Shown here in pieces: positions 27,332-36,396 of a DNA stretch of 64,000 nt. Position 1 is the first letter of the stretch; the number at the start of each line of letters is the position of its first letter. The position numbers and the translations under genes were made by a program. The DNA comes from Paenibacillus sp. 19GGS1-52 (GTDB taxonomy: Bacteria; Bacillota; Bacilli; Paenibacillales; Paenibacillaceae). The notes under the pieces are model-generated. The model saw only the letters and a list, made by a program, of their open reading frames with translations, searched no databases and was not told where the DNA came from. The stretch spans positions 3,472,001 through 3,536,000 of the forward strand of contig NZ_CP059724.1 of the NCBI RefSeq assembly GCF_022369515.1, given 5' to 3'.

Positions 27332-28011
27332 ATGAATACAATCCTTGTTGTTGATGACGAATCTGAGATCCGGGATATCATACATGTCTATTTACGAAAT
27401 GAAGGGTACAATGTCATGGAAGCCGCTGACGGTGTGGAAGCCTTACAAATTATTCAAGCTTCGCCCGTTCAACTGGTGATTCTCGATGTTATGATGCCCA
27501 GGATGGACGGAATTACAGCCTGCCTAAAAATAAGAGAAATCTCTGATACACCAATCATCATGTTATCCGCTAAAGAAGAAGACATTGATAAGATCACCGG
27601 TCTTACCACCGGGGCAGATGACTATATGACCAAGCCCTTTAACCCGCTGGAATTACTCGCCCGTGTCAAAGCCCAAATAAGACGACAGACATTACTGAGG
27701 AAAGGAGAAAATAACTCACTCATTCTTATTAAAGACCTTGTAATTGATAAAAGTAAGCATTCAGCAAAGCTAAAGGAGCAAGATATCATTCTGACGCCTC
27801 TGGAATTTGGAATCCTGGTGCTGCTGGCCAGCTATCCAGACAAGTGTTCAGTTCAGAGCATATCTATGAAAAGGTCTGGAAGGAACCCTTTGGTTACTCT
27901 GATAACACGGTAATGGTGCACATCCGTAACCTAAGAGATAAATTAGAAGATAACCCCCGCAATCCTCAGTATATTAAAACCGTATGGGGAGTTGGCTATA
28001 AAATTGATTAG
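27332..28011 (+). pseudogene. OmpR-family response regulator with a frameshift
   Basis: The receiver is intact (DDE 8-10, Asp52 in LVILDVMMPRMDG, TKPFNPLELLARVKAQIRR). The winged-helix part is interrupted near 27840: reading AAGTG as if one A were missing, the other frame gives VFSSEHIYEKVWKEP, DNTVMVHIRNLRDKLEDNP and VWGVGYKID to TAG 28009-28011. As written the product ends at 27913 with 16 foreign residues and could not bind DNA. It overlaps the kinase start, so it was recently functional. Mutation or sequencing error. Confidence 0.85.
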
Positions 28012-29104
28012 ATCCGTAAAGCAATCCAAAAGAAAACAAAAGATTCAGGTTAACATTCTCTTATGCATGCTGCTTAGTTTACTTCTTGCTGTGACGCTAA
28101 ACAATATACTGATTTACTTCGTTTATCAGATCGGGACTAGTATGGACTGGCTGGAAAAGATATTCCCTTATTTTATTACGCCTTTTTTTATAATTGTATT
28201 TATTATTACCTTCCTGATCTTGACACGCCGTATCGTCAATGACCTCATGACACTGGAACGCGGACTCCAAACCATTACCGAGGGTGAACTGAGCTATCGT
28301 GTGCCCGTTCAACGGCAAGATGAGCTCGGGCGGGTCGCCTTTAATATCAACCAGATGACAGAGCGTCTGGAACAGCAAATTGCAAAGGAACGAAAAGCCG
28401 AGCAATCAAAGATGGAATTAATTACTGGTATTTCACATGACCTGCGTACTCCACTGACCAGTATTATTGGATATATTGAGCTTCTAAGATCCAATTCTTT
28501 TCAGGATCAGGAAGAATACGATCGTTTTGTGCAAAACACCTATAACAAAGCTACTCACCTGAAAAAGCTCCTTGATGACCTTTTTGAATATACTAGGCTT
28601 AGCTCGATTGACCCCCATCTAAATGCACACCGGATGGACCTTTACCAGCTTCTGAACCAATTACTTTTTGAATTTGAACCTATCGCCCATGAGAATGAGC
28701 TTCATATCATCAAAGAAATCGGAAGCACTTCAGTATTTTCTATTGTGGACAGTGATAAAATCGCAAGAGCCATTGATAATTTACTGATGAACGCCTTGAA
28801 ATACTCATTTAAACCTGGGGCAATCCGCATTCGGATGCTAACAGATCATAAGCAGGTTACAATCGAGGTCGAAAATCGGGGAACCCCTCTAACAAGGGAG
28901 CAGCAGGATAAACTGTTTGAACGCTTCTATAAGGTTGACCACTCCCGGAGCAGCGAAGGTATCCAGACCGGGGCAGGTCTGGGCCTTTCCATTGCCAGGA
29001 ACATCGCTGAGCTGCACAGGGGATCACTTACACTTAATCATGAAAAAGACTTATTTATTTTTAAACTTGAGTTGCCGCTAGAAGCTGGAGGATTAAATTT
29101 TTGA
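27992..29104 (+). CDS. sensor histidine kinase, VanS-like
   Basis: 370 residues from TTG 27992 (or TTG 28004), overlapping the regulator's end. Two membrane segments at about 20-45 and 58-78 with a very short outer loop, so it probably senses at the membrane. HAMP-like region, His149 (ITGISHDLRTPLTSI), then a full ATPase domain (NLLMNALKYS, GAGLGLSIA). It is intact, although its partner regulator is frameshifted. Short-loop kinases of this kind often respond to cell-envelope antibiotics. Confidence 0.87.
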   Translation: MAIKLIRSVKQSKRKQKIQVNILLCMLLSLLLAVTLNNILIYFVYQIGTSMDWLEKIFPYFITPFFIIVFIITFLILTRRIVNDLMTLERGLQTITEGELSYRVPVQRQDELGRVAFNINQMTERLEQQIAKERKAEQSKMELITGISHDLRTPLTSIIGYIELLRSNSFQDQEEYDRFVQNTYNKATHLKKLLDDLFEYTRLSSIDPHLNAHRMDLYQLLNQLLFEFEPIAHENELHIIKEIGSTSVFSIVDSDKIARAIDNLLMNALKYSFKPGAIRIRMLTDHKQVTIEVENRGTPLTREQQDKLFERFYKVDHSRSSEGIQTGAGLGLSIARNIAELHRGSLTLNHEKDLFIFKLELPLEAGGLNF

Positions 29105-29670
29105 ATATTCACGAAAAGCTACTTTTTTTACGCGGGTTTATAAGAGACCCTCTAAGGGTAGGCAGTATCTTACCAAGCTCGCCTTTATTGGCCGAAAAAA
29201 TCATCCAGATCATCCCTTGGCATGAAGTTCAAACCGTTGCAGAGCTTGGCGCTGGCACTGGTGCACTCACCCGCTTTATTGAGTTAAACAGGGCTGAGTC
29301 GTCAAAATTGTTCCTTTTCGAACGGGATCGGAATATGAGAGCCAGTCTGAAACTTCAGTTTCCTGCATGCAATCTCCATTCCAATGCCTCCTCCCTGTTA
29401 AAAAATCTGGATCAGGAGGGCATCAGCCAACTTGACTGCATCATATGCGGACTACCGTTCTTTAACTTTTCAAATGAGATGAAGGAAAGATTACTGCGCC
29501 AGATTGTGCGGTCGCTTAAGCCTGGCGGTTATTTCGTTGCCTATCAATTTTCTCTTCATATGAAGAAAAAATATGCAGCTTATTTTAACATTGAACGGAT
29601 TGAGTTTGTTTCCCGCAGCTTCCCTCCGGCGTTTGTTTATGTTTGCCGCAAACAAAGACCGTATCAATGA
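29101..29670 (+). CDS. SAM-dependent methyltransferase, paralogue of the 26728 gene
   Basis: 189 residues from TTG 29101, overlapping the kinase stop by four bases. Same block order as the 26728 product: RGFIRDPLRVGSILPSS, VAELGAGTGALTRFIE, LDCIICGLPFFNF, LKPGGYFVAYQFS, PPAFVYVCRK. Two divergent copies of one methyltransferase in one operon suggest successive or differently specific methylation steps, perhaps of a phospholipid head group. Confidence 0.75.
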   Translation: MNIHEKLLFLRGFIRDPLRVGSILPSSPLLAEKIIQIIPWHEVQTVAELGAGTGALTRFIELNRAESSKLFLFERDRNMRASLKLQFPACNLHSNASSLLKNLDQEGISQLDCIICGLPFFNFSNEMKERLLRQIVRSLKPGGYFVAYQFSLHMKKKYAAYFNIERIEFVSRSFPPAFVYVCRKQRPYQ

Positions 29671-29741
29671 AAACAGAAATCATTTGTAAAAAAGACAACT
29701 CGCTACTGTTTTCATTCGATGCATGGATAATTTCAGTTATG

Positions 29742-29776
29742 GATCAGATCAAGAGTATAATGATCTGATCTTGCTT
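29742..29776 (+). terminator. terminator of the DedA operon
   Basis: GATCAGATCA (29742-29751) pairs perfectly with TGATCTGATC (29761-29770), followed by TTGCTTT. Confidence 0.7.
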
Positions 29777-29910
29777 TGAAGAGTGGCTTTGTTGCACACT
29801 GGATTTACGTTCGACTCAAGCATTGTTTCTGCGTTATTTTCTTTTAACACATGTGTTATTTGATATATCAAATCCGCAATAGTACCATGTTCGTGTCCAT
29901 TATCGGCAAA

Positions 29911-30016
29911 GGGATCAAGTTCTTGTCCTGAGAAAAGGACAAGAACTTGGTCCCTTAAAATAGAAAACCCGCGCTGGGCGCCGGCTCTTATGGGACTATG
30001 TTCTTGTCTTCCGACA
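29911..30016. repeat. TTCTTGTC-type multi-unit repeat (copy A)
   Basis: Layout: unit GGGATCAAGTTCTTGTCC, its inverted form GGACAAGAACTTGGTCCC, an A-rich stretch, a CCGCGC..GGCGCCGG hairpin, then a third direct unit GGGACTATGTTCTTGTC. The prefix GGGA is shared by the units of this copy only. Copies B (58544) and C (61530) have the same order with other prefixes. Confidence 0.75.
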
Positions 30017-30396
30017 CACGCTGCCGATTTTCCTGATCTTAGTATTTAGTCCGTATTTCAGCTGCCCTGCAGGGACGATTTCCCCGTTCCTTTGTACGAC
30101 TATTGAGTTACCCATTACACAAAGTTACCTACATTATTAAAATAACCAATATTTCGTTTACTTAAGATTGCATCTCTATAATCTTGCGTCCTGTTCTTAT
30201 GAAAAAAACCGCGACCTGCGGTTGGTTCAATGAATATATGTTGTCCTCTTACATATCGTCATACAATTTTTTTGATCAATAGAAGTAATTTCATCAAATA
30301 AATATACATCGGGATTACTTACAATTACTCTTACTCTCGCAATGCACAGCAAAAGCAAATAATCTTAATCCATTCCTCTATTTAACTTTTCTCTTT
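30017..30396. other. repeat-rich region without genes
   Basis: Holds a fragment CATTACACAAAGTTACCTACA (30113-30133) that is the reverse of the units at 43058, and a degenerate TTCTTGTC-type half element with an AAAAAAACCGCGA..TGCGGT hairpin (30200-30255). No gene is supported. Confidence 0.5.
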
Positions 30397-30501
30397 GAGA
30401 AGCTGCCCCAGTTGACCGATAATACAAATGAACAAGAATTGGACAGGCTGTTGCCTTGGTCTAAGACAATACCGATCTCTTGCAGAATATTTAAGAAATA
30501 G
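30397..30501 (+). pseudogene. C-terminal fragment of a transposase-like protein
   Basis: 34 codons ending ELDRLLPWSKTIPISCRIFKK then TAG. The composition is coding-like and resembles the tail of a transposase from memory, but the family is not certain. There is no start and no ribosome site. It lies between repeat fragments, consistent with IS debris. Confidence 0.35.
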
Positions 30502-30510
30502 GCATAATTA

Positions 30511-30543
30511 TGGCCCTCACTTTTAACAAGGTGGGGGCCATTT
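30511..30543. terminator. hairpin, terminator-like
   Basis: TGGCCCTCAC and GTGGGGGCCA pair across TTTTAACAAG, followed by TTT. It follows the transposase-like fragment. Confidence 0.55.
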
Positions 30544-30775
30544 GACGTTTATAAAATCACAAGTGCAGTGATGACTCCAACCTCCTAATGGGTGGCGTTA
30601 AATATGGATCATTCAGTTAACGAAAATGTCCGTCTTACTCATTCGGATAGGATCAGCTGTGATCGAAGTTCATTCAAGCTTTAATCCAGCGCTGTTTTCC
30701 GAAGTGATTCGGACATTACAAACATTATGTTAAGCTTTAGCATGGGAGTGAAAGAGCTAAAAGTCTTTTTGCTGT

Positions 30776-32086
30776 TTATACCAAATTCTGTTTGGGCAGA
30801 TTTAAGAGCACATTGAATTGATCGCCATGAATCTCGATTTTGATATCTCCTCCGTGCAGCTCAATGATACTTTTACAAATTGCGAGGCCTAGTCCAGAGC
30901 CTTCTGTCTGACGTGACTCGTCCGCTCTTTTGAAGCGTTGGAATAACTCCTCCGCAGCAAAATCAATTTCATAGACGGATGTGTTTTGGATTTTGAATAT
31001 AATGTTATCCGTAGACTCATCTAAATAAATATATATTCTAGTGCCCGGAAGTGAATACTTCTTAGCGTTGCCAATTAAATTTTCGAAAACACGCCAAATT
31101 TTATTTCCGTCTAAATTCGCATAAATAGGCGATTTAGCTATCTTTTCACGAACCTCAAGAGACGCATCGCCAACATTGAAGCTGAATTCAGCAATAGCCT
31201 GTGTCAGCAATGTTGCTACATCGATAGTTTGGATATCCAGTTCTACTGTGCCACTGGTCATTTTGGACACTTCAAACAGGTCTTCAATTAAATACTTGAG
31301 CCTTAAAGCTTTGCGTTCAAGGACTAGGACGTAAGACTGGCCTTTTTCTGAATGCAGCACTTCTTTTTTTAATAAATCTACGTAGTTAATAATGGAAGTT
31401 AGAGGGGTCTTCAAATCATGCGACACATTAGTAATCAGTTCGGTCTTTAAACGTTCGCTTTTAACTTGACTCACTAACGCATTCTGATATCCAAGCTTCA
31501 TATTATTAATGTAACCAGCCAGCCTTGATAGAGCGCCACTACCGGTTTCTTGAATCGTATACTGAATATTTCCTTCGGCAATTTCTCTCGTCGCGTTGAT
31601 AATCGACATGAATTGCCTGAATCTGCTGATTGTATAGGGTACAACAAGCAGGATGTACAATACCTCATAGAGGATGAGCCATGCTACCTCACTCCTGTTA
31701 GAATTAGTAACTGCTCTCCACCCACAAATACCTGCTGTCGCTGTTAAAACAAAAATAATCAAGATGGTAAGCGTAATTTTTTTGTCTTTAATCCCACCTT
31801 GCCATAAATAAAAATAATAAATAAGTACACTTCCATGCCAAACCTCACGCTGTTTAGGAGTAAAATTTAAATGGAAAAGTGCCCTTCCCACTATTACACA
31901 GATAACAGAGGATACAAAAAAGCTTAGTATAACTAAAAAGTTTTGTTCAATATAGATATAGAAATTCCAAAAAAAGTAATAACACACAAACACAACACAA
32001 AAAAACAAGAAAGTCATAACTAATATTGTAATAAGATCAATAGGAAGTCGTTGTTTTGATTTATTTTTTTTCAATTTTGTATCCAA
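30776..32086 (-). CDS. sensor histidine kinase
   Basis: 436 residues. Four membrane segments (about 15-40, 48-72, 105-122, 136-152), then a HAMP-like segment, His223 (LITNVSHDLKTPLTSI), and N/G boxes (NLIGNAKKYS, GSGLGLAICK). It overlaps the end of the upstream regulator by 26 bases, so they are coupled. The multi-span sensor without a large outer domain suggests sensing within the membrane, as in VanS-like or LiaS-like kinases. Confidence 0.88.
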   Translation of the reverse strand: MDTKLKKNKSKQRLPIDLITILVMTFLFFCVVFVCYYFFWNFYIYIEQNFLVILSFFVSSVICVIVGRALFHLNFTPKQREVWHGSVLIYYFYLWQGGIKDKKITLTILIIFVLTATAGICGWRAVTNSNRSEVAWLILYEVLYILLVVPYTISRFRQFMSIINATREIAEGNIQYTIQETGSGALSRLAGYINNMKLGYQNALVSQVKSERLKTELITNVSHDLKTPLTSIINYVDLLKKEVLHSEKGQSYVLVLERKALRLKYLIEDLFEVSKMTSGTVELDIQTIDVATLLTQAIAEFSFNVGDASLEVREKIAKSPIYANLDGNKIWRVFENLIGNAKKYSLPGTRIYIYLDESTDNIIFKIQNTSVYEIDFAAEELFQRFKRADESRQTEGSGLGLAICKSIIELHGGDIKIEIHGDQFNVLLNLPKQNLV

Positions 32087-32759
32087 TCCCCCATACCACC
32101 TTCAAGTATTTCGGGTCCTTGGGATTAATTTCGATTTTCTCGCGGATATTTCTGATATGCACTGCGACAGTATTTTCCGAGGATAAGATGGGCTCATTCC
32201 ATACTCTTTCAAAAATCTGCTCAATTGAAAAGACCCAGCCTTTGTTCACCATCAGCAGTTCTAAAATTTTGTATTCCTTTGAGGTCATCCTGACATCTTC
32301 CCCATCCACCTCAACGGTCTTCGAGCTTTTATTTAGGACCAAACCGCCTACCTGAATGATCTCGTCATTAGTTGTCTGAAATGCACCTAAACTCGTAAAT
32401 CTTCGCAGCTGGGATCGAACTCTTGCAACCAACTCTAAAGGATTAAACGGTTTGGTAATATAATCGTCCGCTCCTACGTTAAGTCCCACAATCTTGTCAG
32501 AGGCTTCCGACTTGGCGGAGAGCATAATAATAGGTATGTTTTTACTTTCACGAATTTTAAACGTAGTCTTGATCCCATCCAATTGCGGCATCATAATATC
32601 CATGATAATCAGATGAATAGTTTCTTTTTCGAGTATTTCAAGAGCTTCTAGACCGTTAGAGGCTTTAAAGACCTCAATATTGTCGCTTTTCAAGTAAATC
32701 TCGAGCGCTTCTCTGATTTCCAATTCATCATCCACGATAAGAATATTATTTGTAGCCAT
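32061..32759 (-). CDS. OmpR-family response regulator
   Basis: 232 residues. Receiver with Asp54 (IIMDIMMPQLDG) and TKPFNPLELVARVRSQLRR; winged helix with MTSKEYKILELLMVNKG, AVHIRNIREKIEINP and VVWGIGYKIEKK. It overlaps the GDPD gene by 14 bases and the kinase by 26, giving a tightly packed three-gene minus-strand operon. It is close in sequence to the frameshifted regulator at 27332. Confidence 0.9.
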   Translation of the reverse strand: MATNNILIVDDELEIREALEIYLKSDNIEVFKASNGLEALEILEKETIHLIIMDIMMPQLDGIKTTFKIRESKNIPIIMLSAKSEASDKIVGLNVGADDYITKPFNPLELVARVRSQLRRFTSLGAFQTTNDEIIQVGGLVLNKSSKTVEVDGEDVRMTSKEYKILELLMVNKGWVFSIEQIFERVWNEPILSSENTVAVHIRNIREKIEINPKDPKYLKVVWGIGYKIEKK

Positions 32760-33714
32760 GTTGCTTCACCTTCAATATTAAATTGCTAATATTTATTATA
32801 CTTTCCAAACGAGTACTACTATATTCATGAAAAATAACGTTAATTGGCTTAGCTGTTGTTTGCGCCAGTACGTTCGGGGATACCTCTTGATCCGTATAGA
32901 ATCCATGCACACCCATACTTTGTAATAATTTCATCATTACTATGTTATTAACCGTATGAACATAGCTTTTTACCCCTATTTTATTCAGAGTGTGAACCAA
33001 ATTGGGGTTAATGAAAGCACGAAGCGTGGGCATAGCAACGACCGAGATATGATTGTCCTGCACAAATTTCACTATACTCGCTGCCGAATTGTTAGATTTA
33101 TAGAGCGAGTAAATTTTATTGGGAAAAGGGTATATTTTCATTACAGCATCATACATTTCAGGATTGAAAATTTCAGGAATAATTCGTTCTAATAAAGAAG
33201 CATCTGTCCTGATTGCCTCATTTACTAAATACTCAAATTGATACTGGATGCTTTCTTTGTTATTTGCTTTTGTATCAATTATCAAATTAAAATCAGGATA
33301 TTCCTGCATCAAATGCAAGATGTCATTTAATGCAAGGGGTTGAAATTTTCCCAATATAAGCGAGTTCTCAAATTGCGACATCGTAAACATATGACTTTTC
33401 TGGTCTGACAGATCTGGCTGTAGCTTTTGTGACCAATCATGCCTTGCAATAAACTCCCCTTTTCCCGTTTGTAAAAGATCCACTTCGAATAAACGATATC
33501 CTCTGTGATAGTTGGATATGAAAGCATCATAGGAGTTCGTATAGATGGAACCATCAATTCCTCCTAATGCATGTGCAATAAATTCATTTTCTTCCCAATT
33601 GCTACTATGGCTGTCAGTAGCCTGATTCTCCTTCCCAAACAACACAAGCCCCCAATCGCACCAGATAAGCACAATCGCGATCAATAAGCTTAAGAATACT
33701 TTTTTCTTAACCAT
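32746..33714 (-). CDS. GDPD/PI-PLC-like phosphodiesterase, membrane-anchored
   Basis: 322 residues from the ATG at 33714 (AGAGGAGG upstream; the longer frame to 33747 runs through the ribosome site). An N-terminal signal-anchor (about residues 6-22) is followed by the TIM-barrel pattern of glycerophosphodiester phosphodiesterases: FIAHALGGIDG (His), a FEVDLLQT metal site, ARHDW and LIIDTK. The standard HRG is HAL here. Likely acts outside the membrane on glycerophosphodiesters or lipid-derived substrates. First gene of an operon with a two-component pair. Confidence 0.72.
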   Translation of the reverse strand: MVKKKVFLSLLIAIVLIWCDWGLVLFGKENQATDSHSSNWEENEFIAHALGGIDGSIYTNSYDAFISNYHRGYRLFEVDLLQTGKGEFIARHDWSQKLQPDLSDQKSHMFTMSQFENSLILGKFQPLALNDILHLMQEYPDFNLIIDTKANNKESIQYQFEYLVNEAIRTDASLLERIIPEIFNPEMYDAVMKIYPFPNKIYSLYKSNNSAASIVKFVQDNHISVVAMPTLRAFINPNLVHTLNKIGVKSYVHTVNNIVMMKLLQSMGVHGFYTDQEVSPNVLAQTTAKPINVIFHEYSSTRLESIINISNLILKVKQHGYK

Positions 33715-33950
33715 TTGTTTTCCTCCTCTATTATACCTGTAATCCATACTACGAGATAGTTTTCAAGGAGGACTGAGGAAAAAACGAATGAAATTATGAA
33801 GTTTTTATAGATTATCGAAGAGGCTCATGCGAATTGCATGGACCTCAACAGAAAACGTGTTAACACACCAGATTACTAAACAACAATCTAACATGACACA
33901 GCCAGCCCAATAAAATTCTGATTATAGTGATAATTATCTCATAGAAAGAT

Positions 33951-34157
33951 TCATATTTTGTAAACGTCAAATAACTCGGTGGATGGAAAAAGAACAAAGC
34001 TTTTTATTCTATTGGCAGGCTGCTTGTACCTCCGGGCTCCATGGAAGGAATTCGCGGCCTTGAGCCTCGCTTGCATGTAGTATTCCGGATCGTTAATTTC
34101 CGATCCGGTGCTTGTCGTTTCACCGCAGTATGGACACTTAATCTCTAGGTCCAACAA
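33951..34157 (-). pseudogene. zinc-ribbon protein fragment
   Basis: Up to 68 codons beginning MLDLEIKCPYCGE, one Cys-x2-Cys knuckle, followed by a MQARLKAANSFHG segment. The second knuckle is missing, so this is probably a remnant, perhaps of phage or element origin like the neighbouring methylase fragment. Weak call. Confidence 0.35.
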
Positions 34158-34225
34158 CCAGCGACTCTCTTTTTTAGGTCGAGTAGACGGGGGAGTTCCC
34201 CTTACAACCTCTCATTTACACTGGT

Positions 34226-34262
34226 ACCCATAGACTGGACACTTTAAAAAAAGGTGTTCAAT
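34226..34262. repeat. possible IS end (left)
   Basis: TGGACACTTTAAAAAAAGGTG followed by TTCA. It resembles, inverted, the sequence at 35215-35245 (GGGCACCTTTTTTAGAAGTG then TCTA). The two could be ends of an IS whose inside is now the methylase/HTH debris. Confidence 0.4.
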
Positions 34263-34375
34263 TAAACCGAACGTGAAGTTCTCCCTTTATTCAGCTCTTG
34301 TTATCCAATCTTGGGCAATAGTCAGACCTCCCCGTTGTAAGAGAGCCTTAGATTGCAGTGTGCAAAAAACACGAA

Positions 34376-35015
34376 TTATGTAAGTTCCCCCTTCAATCGC
34401 TCCGTAGAAACAGCGTACCACCCCGGGTCCACTTCGAAAGCATCCCAGCGGCGATGCAAGGTTTCTGCAGCATCTGGCACCACTCCGCTACCCGCAAAAA
34501 GATCTACAACATATTCGCCTTCCTCACTACTGTTCTCAATAATGCGTTTCATCATATCTATAGGCTTCTCCGTGGGATGAATCGTTTGATTCCCTGGAAT
34601 ACGCGGGATCTGCCATACATCCGTTTGACTCCGCGTGCGTATCCGCCGAATGTTCTTCGTACCTTTAACTGCCATAATGATGAATTCATGCTGGTACCGA
34701 TACTGCCACCCCATGCCCATATTCTTCTTGTCCCATACAATACAGTTCTTGATCGTAAACCCGGAAATCTTAAGCCACCGAGCCATATCCGGGTAGGTTC
34801 TCCAATCGATAAAGATATACACATGTCTACCTGGCTTCAGGATGCGATAAGCTTGCTTCAGCCAGGCGAGGCAAAATCTGCGGTAGTCGGGAAACGGCAG
34901 ATTATCATTGGGGAAAATCTGAAAACGGGGTTTCTTACTTTTGGTTTGAGTCGTTCCTCCAAATTTCAAATTATACGGCGGGTCGGCAATCACTAAATCT
35001 ACAATTTCATCTGCA
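34376..35015 (-). pseudogene. DNA methylase, 5'-truncated
   Basis: Reads EIVDLVIADPPYNLKFGG (motif IV, DPPY) near the 5' end, then KQAYRILKPGRHVYIFIDW, TIHPTEKPIDMMKR and VVDLFAGSGVVPDAA (motif I region) and a C-terminal RRWDAFEVDPGWYAVSTERL. This is the beta-class N4/N6 methylase order. The start is missing: the frame merges at about 35015 into a fragment of an HTH protein, with no ribosome site. Probably a phage- or element-derived remnant. Confidence 0.7.
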
Positions 35016-35159
35016 TTTACCTTCTAAATAAACCTTAACCGCGGCCAACTTGTAGGCTGACGTATAGGTGATTGTTTTTTCAGTTACGGATTGTACATTA
35101 GAGTTACTGATTAACTGATGTTGCTCTGTTTCAGTGAAAATTCCCTTTTCGGGAACCAT
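35007..35159 (-). pseudogene. N-terminal fragment of an HTH (transposase OrfA-type) protein
   Basis: 50 codons from ATG 35159 with a coding-like sequence ending TYTSAYKLAAVKVYLEGK, the beginning of an IS3-type helix-turn-helix. It stops in TGA right where the methylase frame begins, so a deletion has fused the two. The IS-end-like hairpin at 35205-35252 lies just upstream. Confidence 0.45.
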
Positions 35160-35204
35160 CTATTTCTCCCCATTCTTGTTTGTTAAATTTGATTATATAC
35201 AGAA

Positions 35205-35252
35205 AAACCCGAAAGATGGGCACCTTTTTTAGAAGTGTCTATCTTTCGGGTT
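35205..35252. repeat. hairpin or IS end (right)
   Basis: AACCCGAAAGAT pairs with ATCTTTCGGGTT around GGGCACCTTTTTTAGAAGTG. It may be a terminator or, given the match to 34226-34262, the end of an IS. Confidence 0.5.
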
Positions 35253-35407
35253 ACAGTTCAATCTAGGCTTCCGAGGCACCCTTTAATAGTCAAACTTTAT
35301 CTCTTTCCTGGTATGAATTATTGCAGAATATCCACATTAATATCATTAATTCCAAAAAAATGGTAAAATCACATTATAGGATTAAATTCATAAGAAAGGG
35401 TGTTTTA

Positions 35408-35770
35408 TTGTTGATCAGTAAAAAAGACCGTTTTTCTTTATTTACCTTAATTTTGTCGATTTTGCTTATAAACTTATTTGGTGATTTTCTAAATTCACTA
35501 ATATGGGCACATTTTTCGCTATTTATGAACTGCATCTTAGCCCAAGCTTTCTTTCTTCAGTTATCAAATATTCTTATTTCAACAAAAAAACGTCCCCTAT
35601 ACTTTACATTCACTCTTTTAGCATTTTTGACTGGTCTAAGCACGTTTTTTGTAATTCTATTTTCTCCAATGGGACTGCTCAATCGAATTTTCTTTTTTAT
35701 TGTACAGATTGCCGTGACTTATGCTGAAATAATCCAGCTTAAAATGAGTTTGAGAAACAAAGATAAGTGA
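35408..35770 (+). CDS. hypothetical four-helix membrane protein
   Basis: About 120 residues from TTG 35408 (AGAAAGGG upstream); the frame is open to 35321 but without a ribosome site. Four hydrophobic segments fill most of the length, with a KKDRF start and a basic tail NKDK. No family recognised. It is an isolated gene in mobile-element-rich surroundings. Confidence 0.5.
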   Translation: MLISKKDRFSLFTLILSILLINLFGDFLNSLIWAHFSLFMNCILAQAFFLQLSNILISTKKRPLYFTFTLLAFLTGLSTFFVILFSPMGLLNRIFFFIVQIAVTYAEIIQLKMSLRNKDK

Positions 35771-35899
35771 TGTGAAATTCCTAATAGGTATGGAGATTAA
35801 CACTTCCACCACTCAGACCTTTACCTTGCCAAGATCCTATCCGTACTAGTTCCCGCTACTAGGATACTCCTTATTAAACCGAATAAATATTTCTATTCA

Positions 35900-35945
35900 A
35901 AAAGTAAAAGCTTCGTGCAGTTAACTGCACGAAGCTTTTACTTTT
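35900..35945. terminator. 46-bp perfect palindrome, bidirectional terminator
   Basis: AAAAGTAAAAGCTTCGTGCAG and its exact reverse complement, meeting at TTAA near 35922. A's on one side and T's on the other allow termination in both directions. It lies two bases after the stop of the 35948 gene. Confidence 0.85.
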
Positions 35946-35947
35946 AA

Positions 35948-36396
35948 TTAATATCCTACAGCTTCATAGGATGTGGTTGTGTAGTAGGTCCAGTAGCTGT
36001 TAGTAGGATTAACCACCAATTTTTCCCAAGTAGTAACGGTTACCATGATTCTTCCATATGTTCCGGAAGCATCAACTAAGGTATGCAGGATTGGATTTCA
36101 GCCAGTCTGTTTTCTTCAGTATAATTTGCAATCTGTTCAATCAATTTTGCTGCACTCACTACGACTACTGCAAGACTTAAATATCCAGCAACAACTTTTG
36201 GAAGTTTAGAGGCAAGAATTTGTTTTATACGACCATAACCAAAGGTTGCAATAGCCCAGCCCAGCCCAGTTACGCTTTGACCCACGCTAGCTTCAATCAT
36301 GGCATTAATTTGATCTTTCGTAAAATAAACGGTTTCTGTTGAGCGGACATTAGGGCCAGGTTCGGTACTGTTAACGACTGATTGTTGATCTGACAT
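35948..36396 (-). pseudogene. small hypothetical gene with a frameshift
   Basis: From ATG 36396 (GAGGGAGGAAT upstream) the frame encodes SDQQSVVNSTEPGPN, KDQINAMIEASVGQSV, a hydrophobic helix (VVAGYLSLAVVVVSAAKLI) and TEENRLAEI, then stops at 36076. The neighbouring frame continues as LHTLVDASGTYGRIMVTVTT, then WEKLVVNPTNSYWTYYTTTS and ends EAVGY at TAA 35948. The total length (449) is one short of 150 codons, so one base is missing near 36,085. A terminator follows two bases later, which supports one gene. Function unknown. Confidence 0.7.

Noticed and set aside
34358..34996. Plus-strand ORF of 212 codons opposite the methylase
   Set aside because: The minus strand carries clear methylase motifs; the plus frame has no recognisable product or ribosome site.
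33951..35015. Prophage remnant
   Set aside because: Only a methylase piece and a zinc-ribbon piece are present; no structural or lysis genes, so mobile-element debris is enough.
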